Of a stretch of DNA of 31,531 nt, positions 23,693 to 31,531 are shown in pieces. The DNA comes from Defluviitaleaceae bacterium (GTDB lineage Bacteria > Bacillota > Clostridia > Lachnospirales > UBA5962), in contig WQZK01000004.1 in NCBI GenBank assembly GCA_009780765.1, positions 1 through 31,531 of the forward strand. The letters are read 5' to 3'. The translations under genes and the position numbers were made by a program. Within the stretch, counting starts at the first letter, position 1, and each line of letters starts with the position of its first letter. The notes below the pieces were generated by a model, which had not been told where the DNA came from, made no database searches, and saw only the letters and a list, made by a program, of their open reading frames with translations.

Positions 23693-24142
23693 TTAACGGC
23701 TGAAAAGTGATGCAATAATAATACCTAAAATCGCACCAAAAACAACCTCTATAGGGCTATGCCCTAAAAGTTCTTTAAGTTTTTTATCAACTTTTATACC
23801 CGTATTTTCAATATTTTCAAGCATTGTATTTATAATTGCAGCTTGCTTTCCGGCTGCACGCCTAACGCCCTGTGCATCGTACATAACAACAAGGCTGATA
23901 GCACCAGCTATTGCAAATAAAACGGAGTCAAACCCTTCTTGAAATCCAACAGAAACCGCAAGTGCAATAATAAAAGATGTGTGCGAACTGGGCATACCGC
24001 CACTTGAAAGAATAAGACTCAATTTGAATTTTTTTGTCCTAAATAGCTCTATAATGATTTTTATTATTTGAGCTATTAACCAACTAGTAACAGCAGATAA
24101 GAAAATAGTGTTTTTACTAATTTCGCTAAAAAAAGTTGACAA
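23693..24142 (-). CDS. Divergent PAP2-family membrane protein (DUF212)
   Basis: 149 residues from a TTG start at 24142; GGAGG is spaced eight bases from it and no ATG is suitably placed. Three to four membrane segments. The signatures SSGGMPSSHTSF and YDAQGVRRAAGKQA are those of the divergent PAP2 family (PF02681), related to lipid and prenyl phosphate phosphatases. The PSSH element corresponds to the PSGH motif of PAP2 enzymes. The position between ispA and dxs suggests action on an isoprenoid diphosphate, but that is inference. The 74-base gap to ispA contains a long stem-loop. Confidence 0.87.
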   Translation of the reverse strand: MSTFFSEISKNTIFLSAVTSWLIAQIIKIIIELFRTKKFKLSLILSSGGMPSSHTSFIIALAVSVGFQEGFDSVLFAIAGAISLVVMYDAQGVRRAAGKQAAIINTMLENIENTGIKVDKKLKELLGHSPIEVVFGAILGIIIASLFSR

Positions 24143-24160
24143 TTAAATTTCCTCCGATTT

Positions 24161-24217
24161 ACACTAATTCTCAATAAACATCTCTCTGAAAACCACAGTG
24201 TTTGATGGAATTAGTGT
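24161..24217 (-). promoter_or_regulatory. Long intercistronic stem-loop between ispA and the PAP2-like gene
   Basis: Bases 24161-24170 and 24208-24217 pair perfectly (10 bp), with an inner perfect 5-bp stem at 24176-24180 and 24199-24203. The two are separated by small internal loops of five and four bases; the apical loop is 18 bases. The outer stem reaches into the ispA stop codon. It ends before the GGAGG site of the next gene and has no T-tract, so read-through is expected. It could be an RNase-processing or mRNA-stabilising element inside the operon. Confidence 0.55.
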
Positions 24218-25077
24218 TAGTAAGTTCTTTCAAAAGCATTTTTGATATATCTATAAAGCTCAGTATCGCAAAGATCAAGGCTTTCTAATATTTGCAGAGT
24301 TTTTTCTGAATATTCAAGATAATCTTTTTCGGCTTTTTCTAAGCCATGTATTTTAATATAAGTTGCCTTATCATTTTTTTCGTCACTATTTATAGGCTTG
24401 CCTAAAACCTCTTCAGTGCTATGAATATCTAACAAGTCATCTTTAATCTGGAACGATATGCCAAAATAATCAGCCATAAGCTCGAATTTTTCTATTATTT
24501 CAGCTGAGGCATTAGTAACATATGCACCTGAACAAAAAGAAGCTTTAAATAATGCGGAAGTCTTGTTTTTGTATATATATTCAAGTATTTCGGCATTTAT
24601 TTCTTGTCCCTCTGAAAGAATATCCATAACTTGGCCGCCAATCATGCCATTAGCACCAGATGCCTTTGAAATCACGTTCATAGCTTTAATAAATTGTGGT
24701 TCGGAGTTTTTCACACAAAAATTACTCATTATTTCAAATGCTCTATTTAATAAAGCATCTCCAGCTAAAATTGCCATTGCTTCGCCAAAAATTTTATGAT
24801 TCGTTGGTTTTCCTCGCCTTAAATCGTCATCATCCATAGCTGGCAAATCGTCATGAATTAGAGAATAAGCATGAATCATTTCAATTGCACAAGCAAAAGG
24901 CAAAGTATTATTATGATTACACCCTAAAGCTTCAGAAGTTAGCAAAGTAATCATAGCCCTAATTCTTTTGCCGCCGCCTAGAACTGAATATCTCATTGCT
25001 TCGTAGATTTTTTCAGGATATTTAATTTCTAAATAATTATCAAGTGAAGATTCTATTAAATCTATATATTTATTCAT
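24217..25077 (-). CDS. ispA: Polyprenyl (farnesyl-type) diphosphate synthase
   Basis: 286 residues from ATG 25077 inside the xseB end, with GGAGG six bases upstream. Head-to-tail prenyltransferase that joins dimethylallyl and isopentenyl diphosphates. The first aspartate-rich motif is D76-D77-x4-D82 (HDDLPAMDDDD), with the two extra residues found in bacterial farnesyl synthases; the second is D213-D214-x2-D217 (KDDLLD). YSVLGGGKRIR and KTSALFKA are further family signatures. The product is likely C15, based on the motif, but chain length cannot be proven by reading. It overlaps xseB by eight bases and lies in the same operon as dxs. Confidence 0.94.
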   Translation of the reverse strand: MNKYIDLIESSLDNYLEIKYPEKIYEAMRYSVLGGGKRIRAMITLLTSEALGCNHNNTLPFACAIEMIHAYSLIHDDLPAMDDDDLRRGKPTNHKIFGEAMAILAGDALLNRAFEIMSNFCVKNSEPQFIKAMNVISKASGANGMIGGQVMDILSEGQEINAEILEYIYKNKTSALFKASFCSGAYVTNASAEIIEKFELMADYFGISFQIKDDLLDIHSTEEVLGKPINSDEKNDKATYIKIHGLEKAEKDYLEYSEKTLQILESLDLCDTELYRYIKNAFERTY

Positions 25078-25315
25078 GCTCGTCCTCCATGCTATCAAAA
25101 GGTTCTTCTGTGAGTATGCCTTTCGATTTTTCAACAAGAATAGTAACGTCCTTTTCTATAGCAGCAATAGTTTTTGCACAGGTTTCGTAAAGTGAAACCC
25201 CTTCTTTGTAAAGCTTAAAAGTTTCTTCAAGCGAGGTGCTTTGGTCTTCCATTTTGTGTACAATTTCTTCAAGTTTTAAAATAGCATCTTCAAATTTAAT
25301 TTTAGGTTTAGCCAA
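25070..25315 (-). CDS. xseB: Exodeoxyribonuclease VII small subunit
   Basis: 81 residues from TTG 25315, with AAGGTG six bases upstream; a GTG at 25324 would overlap that site and is less likely. The helical hairpin signature KFEDAILKLEEIVHKME and SLEETFKLYKEGVSLYETC is diagnostic of XseB. It binds XseA to form the single-strand exonuclease VII, which acts in repair and on covalent DNA adducts. It overlaps the xseA stop by eight bases and ispA by eight. The C-terminal acidic tail (EEPFDSMEDEHE) is common. Confidence 0.94.
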   Translation of the reverse strand: MAKPKIKFEDAILKLEEIVHKMEDQSTSLEETFKLYKEGVSLYETCAKTIAAIEKDVTILVEKSKGILTEEPFDSMEDEHE

Positions 25316-26522
25316 TACAATCACCTTCTTTAATATCTGTAACTAAAGCGTTTACAGAGCCATCAACAAATTTTATATTAATTTCATCATCAACTTTTAT
25401 ATTTTTTGTGCTATTAACTAAATTATCTCCACAAAAAATAGCATTGTAACCCTTAGACATGATATTAAGTGGAGAATTTAGATTAAGAGCGTTTGCTAAA
25501 AACGCCAGTTTATTCTTATTATCATTTATCTTTGAAAGTGAATTTTTTTCAAGCTGTTTCAAAAGATTTTCAAGATGAATTTGATTTTCGTAAACTTTTT
25601 CAAGAGGACGTTTTAAAACTGGCCTATTGGCTAGATTTTTTAGTCTATTCTTTTCAAAATTTAACTTATAGTTCATACTACGTTCGATTTGAGAATATAG
25701 CATAGCTACATGGCTAATTTGAGCTACATAGTCATTAACAGCAATTTCGGCCGCATTAGATGGCGTTGATGCACGCAAATCTGCAACAAAATCAGCGATA
25801 GTAAAATCTGTTTCATGACCAATTGCCGAAATTGTAGGTATTTTTGATAAAAAAATTGCACGAGCAACATTCTCATCATTAAAAGCCCACAAATCCTCAA
25901 TGCTTCCACCGCCACGTGCAAGAATTATAACGTCAGATTTATTGTGTAAATTAGCCAGTTTTATTGCTTCGCATATACTTGTAGGTGCTAAATCGCCTTG
26001 AACAAGTGTAGGGATAATATTAAGCTTAACATATGGATTTCTTGCTCTTGCAACCTTTATTATATCTCTAACCGCTGCACCAGTAGGTGAGGTGACAATA
26101 CTTACATATTCAGGATTTTTGGGAATAGGCTTTTTATTTTCTTCGTCAAAAAGCCCCTCTGCCAGAAGCTTTGCCTTAAGCTTTTCAAAATTTTCATAGA
26201 AAGTGCCAAGGCCTGTTTTTTCCATTTCATCAACATAAAGTTGGTACACGCCTGTTTTTTCGTAAAGGCTTATTCGACCAACAGCAATAACATTTTCGCC
26301 ATTCTTAGGCAAAAAGGCAAGCTCTTGGGCATTTCCTTTAAACATAACGCAATTGATTGATGCACCCAAATCTTTTAAAGAAAAATACATATGACCCGAA
26401 GAATGAAGCTTGAAATTAGAAATTTCACCCTTAATGTAAATATCGGACAAAATGACATCTTCTTCAAGCAAGGATTTTATATATAAATTTACATTGCTTA
26501 CGGTTAGTATGTTTTTTTTCAT
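25308..26522 (-). CDS. xseA: Exodeoxyribonuclease VII large subunit
   Basis: 404-residue catalytic subunit. An N-terminal OB fold (about 1-100) contains LLEEDVILSDIYIKGEISNF and GHMYFSLKD. The catalytic domain has SIVTSPTGAAVRDI, DVIILARGGGSIEDLWAFNDE and ISAIGHETDFTIADFVADLRASTPSNAAE, all signatures of XseA. A coiled-coil region (about 270-350) joins to the small subunit. The start overlaps the nusB stop by four bases (ATGA), so translation is coupled. Length is within the Firmicutes range. Confidence 0.96.
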   Translation of the reverse strand: MKKNILTVSNVNLYIKSLLEEDVILSDIYIKGEISNFKLHSSGHMYFSLKDLGASINCVMFKGNAQELAFLPKNGENVIAVGRISLYEKTGVYQLYVDEMEKTGLGTFYENFEKLKAKLLAEGLFDEENKKPIPKNPEYVSIVTSPTGAAVRDIIKVARARNPYVKLNIIPTLVQGDLAPTSICEAIKLANLHNKSDVIILARGGGSIEDLWAFNDENVARAIFLSKIPTISAIGHETDFTIADFVADLRASTPSNAAEIAVNDYVAQISHVAMLYSQIERSMNYKLNFEKNRLKNLANRPVLKRPLEKVYENQIHLENLLKQLEKNSLSKINDNKNKLAFLANALNLNSPLNIMSKGYNAIFCGDNLVNSTKNIKVDDEINIKFVDGSVNALVTDIKEGDCIG

Positions 26523-26938
26523 GAGTTTTTTTGGCTTTCTATAACATTTTTTAAAACGCCGTTAACAAACCCCATAGCATCGTCTACAGAGTATAATTTT
26601 GCAAGCTCTACAGCTTCATTTGCGGCAACAGGGTTTGGTATATCGTCGGCGAATAAAATTTCATACACAGCAAGCCTAAGTATTGCAAGGTCTACTTTGT
26701 TAAGCCTATCAATACTCCAGCCTTGTATATGGGTTTTTATAACTTCGTCTATTTTGTCTAAATTTTGATATGTTCCGCTAAACTCTTCATAAATAAAGGC
26801 TTTTTCGTCATCATTTAGCATGTGGTTATCAAAATATATTTCTGCTAAATTTTGATAATCAGAAGTCTTGTTAAAATCTAGTTGAAAAACCAAGCTAAAT
26901 GCGTGTTTTCTGGCGGTTCTTCTACTTATTTTACTCAT
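26519..26938 (-). CDS. nusB: Transcription antitermination/termination factor NusB
   Basis: 139 residues from ATG 26938, which starts the conserved MSKISRRTARKHAFSLVFQL. An upstream in-frame start would run through asp23 without need. NusB binds boxA RNA with S10 (NusE) and helps read-through of rRNA operons. Later signatures: NKVDLAILRLAVYEILF, IPNPVAANEAVELAKLYS and GFVNGVLKNV. The start lies inside the last codons of asp23 (8-base overlap), and I see no clear ribosome site, so it should depend on coupling. Confidence 0.94.
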   Translation of the reverse strand: MSKISRRTARKHAFSLVFQLDFNKTSDYQNLAEIYFDNHMLNDDEKAFIYEEFSGTYQNLDKIDEVIKTHIQGWSIDRLNKVDLAILRLAVYEILFADDIPNPVAANEAVELAKLYSVDDAMGFVNGVLKNVIESQKNS

Positions 26939-27320
26939 CTCTGTTAAGTAGTTCTTTTTTAGATTTTTCTTTTTCCATTGAAAGCCCAGAAACATTAACG
27001 TTTATAGTGGTTGCTTTAAGACCTGTCATAGTTTCAATAGCGATTTTTATACGTTTTTGAACTTCTTCACAAACATCTTGAATTTTATAGCCGTTTTTGA
27101 TAAGCAAGCTAATTTCAAACGAAGCCTCATCGCCTGTAACATTTACTTTAACGCCTTTAGAAAGATTTTTTTTGCCCAAAAATTCTGCAATATCTGTAAT
27201 ATTTCCAGCCATAGAAGCAACGCCATCAACCTCTAATGCCGCAGTTCCCGCAATTGTTGCAATAACTTCATCGGCAATTTGAATTTGCCCTATATTTGAT
27301 TTGTTTTTAATTTCAGCCAT
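26931..27320 (-). CDS. Asp23/Gls24 family protein (YqhY type)
   Basis: 129 residues, GGAGG about seven bases before ATG 27320. The single Asp23 domain shows IADEVIATIAGTAALEVDGVASM, VKVNVTGDEASFEISLLIKNGYKI and VNVNVSGL. This form, upstream of nusB, corresponds to Bacillus YqhY, which is tied to acetyl-CoA carboxylase/lipid balance in that species. No membrane helix. First gene of the long minus-strand operon, with the promoter 32 bases away. Role in this organism is inferred from synteny only. Confidence 0.92.
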   Translation of the reverse strand: MAEIKNKSNIGQIQIADEVIATIAGTAALEVDGVASMAGNITDIAEFLGKKNLSKGVKVNVTGDEASFEISLLIKNGYKIQDVCEEVQKRIKIAIETMTGLKATTINVNVSGLSMEKEKSKKELLNRDE

Positions 27321-27351
27321 ATTAATTCCTCCAAAATATTATTATATTATG

Positions 27352-27360
27352 AGTATACCA
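27352..27360 (-). promoter_or_regulatory. Extended -10 promoter of the asp23-nusB-xse-ispA-dxs operon
   Basis: Minus-strand TGGTATACT gives an extended -10 (TATACT, 5 of 6). No good -35 is found within the telA end. Transcription would begin near 27345, about 25 bases before the asp23 start, with the GGAGG site in the leader. Confidence 0.5.
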
Positions 27361-27364
27361 CAAA

Positions 27365-28489
27365 TTATTGCTTATTGGTAGCCTCGAGTAAAACTTGTTT
27401 AATTTCATTTTCGATATTTTGTAAGCTAATTTCTGCCTGTGCACGCTCTTCTGAGCCTTGTTTTTGAATTTGCAAAACTTCAGAAATAGTTGTAATTAAA
27501 TTCTCGTTAGTTTTTTGTAAAGTTTCTACAGAAACAATGCCTCTTTCGGCTTCTCTTGCAATGTCTATACTGCCTTGTTTTAGCATTTCGCTATTTTTAA
27601 GAAGTAGTTGATTTGTCATATCTGTAACATCTTTTTGAACTTGTAAGGCCCTTTGAGTATTAGCCATGCCAAGCGAAAGAACCATCTGGTTTTTCCAAAG
27701 AGGAATACTATTTACAATACTAGATTGTATTTTTTCAATCAATACTTTACCATTGTTTTGTACAAGCCTTACCTGTGGAGCCATTTGTATACTTATGGTA
27801 CGGCTTAATTTTAAATCATGAAGCCTTTTTTCAAAACGATTTGCTTGATTTATCATATCGTTTAGTTTTTGCACTTCCATTTGATTGTGCGACTCTTCTG
27901 CAATTTTTCTTTGTGCAGGAATATCAACTTCGATAAAATTTTCAAGGCTTTGTTTTCCTGCAATAATATACATGGAGAGTTCTTTATAATACTCATAATT
28001 ATTTTTGTAAAGTTCCGAAAGCATAACATTATCTTGAATAAGCTGCCTTTGGTGAGTTTCTAAGTTTTTAACAACCGCATCAACATTTGTTTCAACCTTT
28101 GAAAAGTCTGCCATCATCCTATCCATGCGTAATTTTAATGGCTTTCCTCTAAATATTCTTGCAATTCCCGTTCGTTCTCCGCCAGCTGGGTCATAACTTT
28201 TTAGGTTTGCAACAAGTGCAGATAAATCCTCGCCAACATGTGCCATATCTTTTGTTCTAACAGTTTTTAAAACGCTATCAGAAAATTTAGCAATTTTGTT
28301 TTGCACATTAACACCGTAAAGTGCAACAATATCATAGTTGTTTAGGTCTATTTTTTGGCTAAATTCATCAATTTGTTGGCGTTCTGTATCACTAAGTGAG
28401 GAAATAGATAGAGAAGTATCCTCATCTTTAAAATCTGAGGGTTTAACTAACTCCTCTTCTATTCCAAGTTCTAATTTGAAATCTGACAT
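27365..28489 (-). CDS. TelA/toxic anion resistance family protein
   Basis: 374 residues, AAGGAGA eight bases before the ATG. Almost wholly helical; the TelA signatures include IVALYGVNVQNKIAKFSDSV, LVANLKSYDP and KLNDMINQANRFEKRLHDLKLSR, with long predicted coiled coils between about 130 and 370. Family proteins are linked to tellurite and bacteriocin or antibiotic stress in Listeria and others; the molecular mechanism is not settled. It is cytosolic by sequence. It follows pcrA by 36 bases, whereas in many genomes its partner is an XpaC-like gene, which is missing here. Confidence 0.85.
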   Translation of the reverse strand: MSDFKLELGIEEELVKPSDFKDEDTSLSISSLSDTERQQIDEFSQKIDLNNYDIVALYGVNVQNKIAKFSDSVLKTVRTKDMAHVGEDLSALVANLKSYDPAGGERTGIARIFRGKPLKLRMDRMMADFSKVETNVDAVVKNLETHQRQLIQDNVMLSELYKNNYEYYKELSMYIIAGKQSLENFIEVDIPAQRKIAEESHNQMEVQKLNDMINQANRFEKRLHDLKLSRTISIQMAPQVRLVQNNGKVLIEKIQSSIVNSIPLWKNQMVLSLGMANTQRALQVQKDVTDMTNQLLLKNSEMLKQGSIDIAREAERGIVSVETLQKTNENLITTISEVLQIQKQGSEERAQAEISLQNIENEIKQVLLEATNKQ

Positions 28490-28525
28490 GCTAATTTCTC
28501 CTTTTTTACGGTCGCATTATTTGAA

Positions 28526-30703
28526 TTAATGCTTCCTTTTTAATAATTGTGGTTTTATTTTTTTTATTCCTAATCCATCAAATGCAACGGTAACTTCTTC
28601 TTGAGAGATGGCTATAACTGTGCCGTTTCCATACTTTATTTGCTTAACTTTATCACCAATTTTAAAGTTGATGTCGCTATTTTTGGAAGTGCTGTTAATT
28701 GTATCATAGTTATTTGTTTTAAAGCTTATATTTGGTTTTTTGGCAGGTATTGTGTTTATTGTTTTCATGCTAACGCCAATATTTTGGCGTGTAGAGTTTA
28801 CAATATCTTCTGGAATTTCTTCCAAAAACCTCGATGGCATATTATACACAAACTGCCCGTTTTGAAGCCTAGATGTAGCACTTGTTAAGCAAAGATTTTC
28901 GCGTGCTCTTGTAATGCCAACGTAGCAAAGCCTGCGCTCTTCTTCTAAATCATTAGAAGATTGGCTCATTAAAGAGCGATAGCTTGGGAAAATATTTTCT
29001 TCAAATCCTGGGATAAAAACATTTGGAAACTCTAGTCCTTTAGATGAGTGAAGTGTCATTAAAACAACGGTATCATCATCGTCAGTATAATTATCAACAT
29101 CTGCAACCAAAGAAACTTCTTCTAAAAAAGCGTTTAGTGTTTTGTCTTCGCTTTCTTTTTCAAATTCATGTGCTTTGTTTATAAGAGAATCTATGTTTTC
29201 AATACGCCCCAAAGCCTCGTCCGAATTTTCTGCTTGTAATTCAAGAATATAGCCCGTTTTTTCTAAAATTTGATTTATTAAATCAGATACGTTATTATTT
29301 ACTGAAAAGTCTCTTAGCTCTTCTATCAAAACGGCAAATTCTTTAATTTTTTTGTGCCTTGTACCGATACCTTCGATATTATCACAAATAACAAGTGCAT
29401 CTGAAAAAGAAATTTCTTGCTCAGTGCTAAAACGCAATATTTTTTCAACACTAGCTTCGCCGATGCCACGTTTAGGCACATTTATAACACGCCTGCCCGA
29501 AATATCATCAAAAGGATTATGAATTAACCTAAGATATGCCAGAATATCTTTAATTTCTCTACGTTCGTAAAACCTAACGCCACTAAAAATTCTATATGGT
29601 ATATTATTCTTAACAAGGCTGTCTTCTATACTTCTTGAAAGTGCATTTTGGCGATATAAAATGGCATTATCACTGTATTTTCCACCATTTAAAACATTTT
29701 GCTCTATTTGCTCGGTGATATATCTAGATTCGTCTAAATCGGACTGTGCTTTATAAAACTCTATATTTTCGCCCTCGTTATTGTCAGTCCATAAAGATTT
29801 GCTTTTACGGCTATGGTTGTTTTTTATAACGGCATTTGCGGCTTCTAATATGGTTTTAGAAGAACGATAATTCTGTTCAAGCTTAATAACCGTGGCATTT
29901 TCAAAATCTTTCTCAAAATCCAAAATATTTCTGATGTTTGCACCACGCCAACCGTAGATACTTTGGTCGTCATCACCAACGACGCATAGGTTTTTATGTT
30001 TGCCAGCTAAAAGGCGAATAAGCTCATATTGGCTTGTGTTAGTATCTTGATACTCGTCTACAAGAATATATTTAAAGCGTTCTTGGTAACCTACCAAAAC
30101 CTCAGGACAATCTCTAAATAATTTGACCGTCAAAAAAATTATATCATCAAAATCTAGGGCATTGTTTGCTCTAAGACGTTTTTGATAATATGTATATATT
30201 TGTGAAATTTTACTAAGCCTAAAATCCGACCCAGCAATAATTTCAAATTGCTCATAAGAAATCATGTTATCTTTTTGTGAGCCAATTTCAGCCATAACAG
30301 ATTTTGGTTTTAAAAGCTTATCGTTAAAATTAAGCTCTTTCATAGCTTGTTTTATGAGCCTTTCAGAGTCGTCGGCATCATATATCGTAAAACTATTTTC
30401 ATAGCCGATTTTAGCAATATTTCGCCGCAATATTCTTACGCAAGTGGAGTGGAACGTAGAAACCCAAACTTCACCATAAGGAATAAGCGAATTTACACGC
30501 TCTTTCATTTCTTTTGCGGCTTTATTAGTAAAAGTTATTGCCAATATATTAAACGGGTTTACCCCGCTTTGTATAAGATTTGCAATTCTATGTGTTAAAA
30601 CTCTTGTTTTGCCAGAGCCTGCACCAGCTAATAATAATAGTGGCCCATCTGTATGTAAAACAGCTTCTTTTTGCATGGGGTTTAAATTTTTTGTAAAGTC
30701 CAT
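28526..30703 (-). CDS. pcrA: ATP-dependent DNA helicase PcrA/UvrD
   Basis: 725-residue superfamily 1A 3'-5' helicase from ATG 30703 with GGAGAT upstream; an in-frame start at 30784 lies upstream of the promoter and is rejected. Order: Q motif (NPMQKEAV), Walker A AGAGSGKT (26-33), Ia (AITFTNKAA), Walker B ILVDEYQD with D216, E217, motif III (GDDDQSIYGWRGA), IV (EQNYRSS), V (VVLMTLHSSKGLEF) and VI (RLCYVGITRA). The C terminus has a Tudor-like domain (FKIGDKVKQIKYGNGTVI), which binds RNA polymerase in Gram-positive PcrA. Functions: mismatch and nucleotide repair, removal of RecA, transcription conflict. Confidence 0.96.
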   Translation of the reverse strand: MDFTKNLNPMQKEAVLHTDGPLLLLAGAGSGKTRVLTHRIANLIQSGVNPFNILAITFTNKAAKEMKERVNSLIPYGEVWVSTFHSTCVRILRRNIAKIGYENSFTIYDADDSERLIKQAMKELNFNDKLLKPKSVMAEIGSQKDNMISYEQFEIIAGSDFRLSKISQIYTYYQKRLRANNALDFDDIIFLTVKLFRDCPEVLVGYQERFKYILVDEYQDTNTSQYELIRLLAGKHKNLCVVGDDDQSIYGWRGANIRNILDFEKDFENATVIKLEQNYRSSKTILEAANAVIKNNHSRKSKSLWTDNNEGENIEFYKAQSDLDESRYITEQIEQNVLNGGKYSDNAILYRQNALSRSIEDSLVKNNIPYRIFSGVRFYERREIKDILAYLRLIHNPFDDISGRRVINVPKRGIGEASVEKILRFSTEQEISFSDALVICDNIEGIGTRHKKIKEFAVLIEELRDFSVNNNVSDLINQILEKTGYILELQAENSDEALGRIENIDSLINKAHEFEKESEDKTLNAFLEEVSLVADVDNYTDDDDTVVLMTLHSSKGLEFPNVFIPGFEENIFPSYRSLMSQSSNDLEEERRLCYVGITRARENLCLTSATSRLQNGQFVYNMPSRFLEEIPEDIVNSTRQNIGVSMKTINTIPAKKPNISFKTNNYDTINSTSKNSDINFKIGDKVKQIKYGNGTVIAISQEEVTVAFDGLGIKKIKPQLLKRKH

Positions 30704-30733
30704 TAATTTATCTCCTGAATGTGTGTTATTTCT

Positions 30734-30762
30734 ATAGTAACATTTTAAAGACTTTTTGTAAA
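30734..30762 (-). promoter_or_regulatory. Promoter for pcrA-telA
   Basis: On the minus strand TTTACA (-35, 30757-30762, 5 of 6) and TACTAT (-10, 30734-30739, 4 of 6) are 17 bases apart, with TG one base before the -10. The start near 30728 gives a leader of about 25 bases. It overlaps the upstream region of the divergent tepA gene, for which I found no equally clear promoter. Confidence 0.6.
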
Positions 30763-30830
30763 GTATATAGGTATTTTTTTTCAAACAAAAACAAATAATA
30801 ACTACATTTACAAGAAGGAGTGCGATTTTT

Positions 30831-31505
30831 ATGGAGCAAAATGAAAATGTTGAAAATATAAAACAACCATGTCAACCAGAGATAGTTCACAAAAGCCCGA
30901 AAGGAAATATACAATTTTTAACGATAATAGGACAGATAGAGGGGCACATGGAGTTGCCGCCGCAAAATAAAACAACAAAGTATGAACATGTTATACCGCA
31001 GCTTGTTTCGGCAGCAGATAACCCGCAAGTTGATGGGCTTTTAATACTTTTAAATACAGCAGGAGGTGATGTTGAAGCAGGCCTTGCCTTGGCGGAGTTA
31101 ATTTCGGGTATAGGCAAGCCTACGGTTTCGCTTGTTTTAGGCGGCGGACATTCTATAGGTGTACCTTTGGCAGTTGCGGCGGACATTTCTTTTATAGCAC
31201 CATCTGCGACAATGACAATACACCCAATTCGCATGACAGGGCTTGTTATAGGAGCTCAGCAAATGTTTGATTATTTTGATAAAATGCAAGAGCGTATCCT
31301 AGATTTTATTGTAAAGAATTCTAAAATATCAAAAAAACGCCTTTCGCAGCTTATGACGGATACAAAAAGCTTGGTTCAAGATGTTGGAAGCATTTTAATT
31401 GGTGAAGAAGCGGTTAAAGAGAAGTTGATTGATAAAACGGGAAGCCTAAGAGATGCACTTTCGGCACTTTATTGGTTGATTGAGGATAGTAAGAGCGTTA
31501 ATTAA
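30831..31505 (+). CDS. ClpP-like peptidase, TepA/YmfB type
   Basis: 224 residues, AAGGAG about ten bases before ATG 30831. ClpP/crotonase fold: IGQIEGHMELPP, NTAGGDVEAGLALAELI, the nucleophile region LGGGHSIGVPLAVAAD with S108, and MTIHPIRMTG with H131, 23 residues later as in ClpP. The acidic member is probably D177 or D184; the alignment is not certain. B. subtilis TepA was proposed to help protein translocation and may cut signal peptides; this role is not settled. No signal peptide. In Bacillus tepA lies next to the ftsK/spoIIIE gene, which may begin just beyond the window. Confidence 0.87.
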   Translation: MEQNENVENIKQPCQPEIVHKSPKGNIQFLTIIGQIEGHMELPPQNKTTKYEHVIPQLVSAADNPQVDGLLILLNTAGGDVEAGLALAELISGIGKPTVSLVLGGGHSIGVPLAVAADISFIAPSATMTIHPIRMTGLVIGAQQMFDYFDKMQERILDFIVKNSKISKKRLSQLMTDTKSLVQDVGSILIGEEAVKEKLIDKTGSLRDALSALYWLIEDSKSVN

Positions 31506-31531
31506 AAGTATGAAAAAAATTTGAGACAAAT

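Noticed and set aside
30704..30784. Extended PcrA N terminus
   Set aside because: It would begin upstream of the predicted promoter, and GGAGAT precedes ATG 30703.
1..31531. CRISPR, tRNA, rRNA, insertion sequence, prophage or known anti-phage genes
   Set aside because: No repeat-spacer pattern, cloverleaf, transposase, integrase or defence-system motif was seen in reading both strands.

Overview
The window is gene-dense, AT-rich chromosomal DNA (31.5 kb) from a Gram-positive, endospore-lineage Clostridia, most likely Lachnospirales-like. The case rests on strong AGGAGG-type ribosome sites, frequent TTG starts, two sporulation or germination genes (gpr, spoIID), a PcrA-type helicase with a Tudor-like tail, and the order asp23/yqhY-nusB-xseA-xseB-ispA-dxs-tlyA-nadK. 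I see no rRNA, tRNA, CRISPR array, insertion sequence, integrase or phage gene, and no gene-free stretch longer than 300 bases. Most of the window is core genome. No complete new multi-gene system is evident; the oddities are local.

Layout. (1) 3-5879, plus strand: polA (cut by the window edge), coaE, a membrane-anchored lytic transglycosylase, an orphan family-5 solute-binding lipoprotein and ddl, tightly packed. (2) 5937-7154: a DUF2785 gene and ridA behind a clear sigma-A-type promoter. (3) 7267-11179: a membrane LysM protein preceded by a large perfect stem-loop, then rho, a GNAT acetyltransferase and a small PepSY-type membrane protein, closed by an intrinsic terminator. (4) 11312-12301: gpr, the germination protease. 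(5) 12267-17442, minus strand: spoIID, queA, rarA and a B12-binding radical SAM gene whose best start codon is ATC, overlapping gpr tail to tail. (6) 17625-19619, plus strand: a protein tyrosine phosphatase and a two-part ThrE-type exporter. (7) 19599-19775, minus strand: a 58-residue four-cysteine protein with an excellent ribosome site. (8) 19851-27320, minus strand: the asp23-nusB-xseA-xseB-ispA-DUF212-dxs-tlyA-nadK operon, ending in a four-helix membrane protein. (9) 27365-30703, minus strand: pcrA then telA. (10) 30831-31505, plus strand: a ClpP-like TepA protein.

The genes join DNA replication and repair (polA, rarA, xseAB, pcrA), transcription termination (rho, nusB), wall building and remodelling (ddl, lytic transglycosylase, spoIID, LysM), isoprenoid supply (dxs, ispA, PAP2-like), cofactors (coaE, nadK), RNA modification (queA, tlyA) and spore development (gpr, spoIID). 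Many are chained by 1-14 base overlaps (TAATG, TGATG, ATGA), which points to translational coupling.
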